From: Dryomyza anilis
Taxonomy: Eukaryota; Arthropoda; Insecta; Diptera; Dryomyzidae
Direction: 5' to 3'
Assembly (NCBI GenBank): GCA_951804985.1
Contig: OX638135.1
Location: 39,716,002-39,780,001 of the forward strand
DNA length: 64,000 nucleotides
Below, in pieces: positions 63,973-64,000 of this stretch. Every line of letters starts with the position of its first letter. Positions within the stretch are counted from its first letter, which is position 1. A program made the translations under genes and the position numbers. The notes beneath the pieces are model-generated. The model had not been told where the DNA came from. It did not search any database and worked only from the letters and a program-made list of their open reading frames with translations.

Positions 63973-64000
63973 TGTTACAAAAAGAGGTAATTTGCTCCAC
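63973..64000 (+). repeat. Putative start of 3' LTR (cut by window end)
   Basis: TGTTACAAAAAGAGG follows GGTGGATGGCAG about 35 bases after the pol stop region, the position and TGT start expected for an LTR. The window ends here. Confidence 0.45.

Overview
This is an AT-rich eukaryotic window, almost certainly from a higher fly (Brachycera). A tephritid-like fruit fly is my best guess, but the sequence does not fix the species. The evidence is one split host gene with GT-AG introns (calsyntenin, minus strand, five exons between 19863 and 22008) and repeats resembling the INE-1/DINE-1 elements of Drosophila. There are no bacterial-type operons. Everything else I can name is transposon-derived, and nearly all of it is broken. 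A 200-base assembly gap lies at 16416-16615.

Layout. 0-3 kb: remnants of Ty3/Gypsy gag and protease on the minus strand, with a second, different Gag between them. 3.5-6.4 kb: a LOA/R1-type LINE split by a tRNA-derived SINE and followed by an RTE-type LINE fragment. 6.8-9.4 kb: INE-1-like Helentron copies, two of them tail to tail. 10.3-14.6 kb: a complete but frameshifted mag-like Ty3/Gypsy element with 121-bp LTRs and a 5-bp target duplication. 15.3-19.8 kb: a dispersed repeat, another INE-like end, a Jockey/CR1-type RT fragment and two TA-flanked MITEs. 19.9-22.0 kb: calsyntenin exons. 22.2-28.9 kb: a 1.05-kb long-TIR transposon with an 8-bp target duplication, SINE copies, a Transib-like fragment and tandem repeats. 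29.0-43.8 kb: three LOA-type LINE copies, the first split by a CR1-like LINE, the last two produced by a 3876-bp tandem duplication. 43.8-48.7 kb: an RTE copy and an LTR element that has lost most of pol. 50.2-52.3 kb: a minus-strand Gypsy pol with a dead RT motif. 52.4-56.1 kb: low-complexity and palindromic repeats. 56.1-58.7 kb: an RTE LINE inserted into a dispersed repeat. 59.0-64.0 kb: one Gypsy pol gene split by a foldback-like element (itself holding a SINE), an INE-like element and a Transib-like MITE.

The only host function visible is calsyntenin, a type I membrane cadherin-superfamily protein. Its first exons, transmembrane segment and cytoplasmic tail are not in the window, so much of the flanking transposon sequence may be its introns. 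Drosophila calsyntenin lies on the repeat-rich fourth (dot) chromosome; its homologue in several fly families is a repeat-rich X, which would fit this landscape (inference). The most interesting material is transposon structure: a SINE family with at least six copies, a long-TIR element validated by a paralogous empty site, a Transib-like MITE whose removal restores a pol reading frame, a foldback element with 51-bp repeats, a mapped unequal-exchange junction, and an intron-like 117-bp segment in a Gypsy RT gene.
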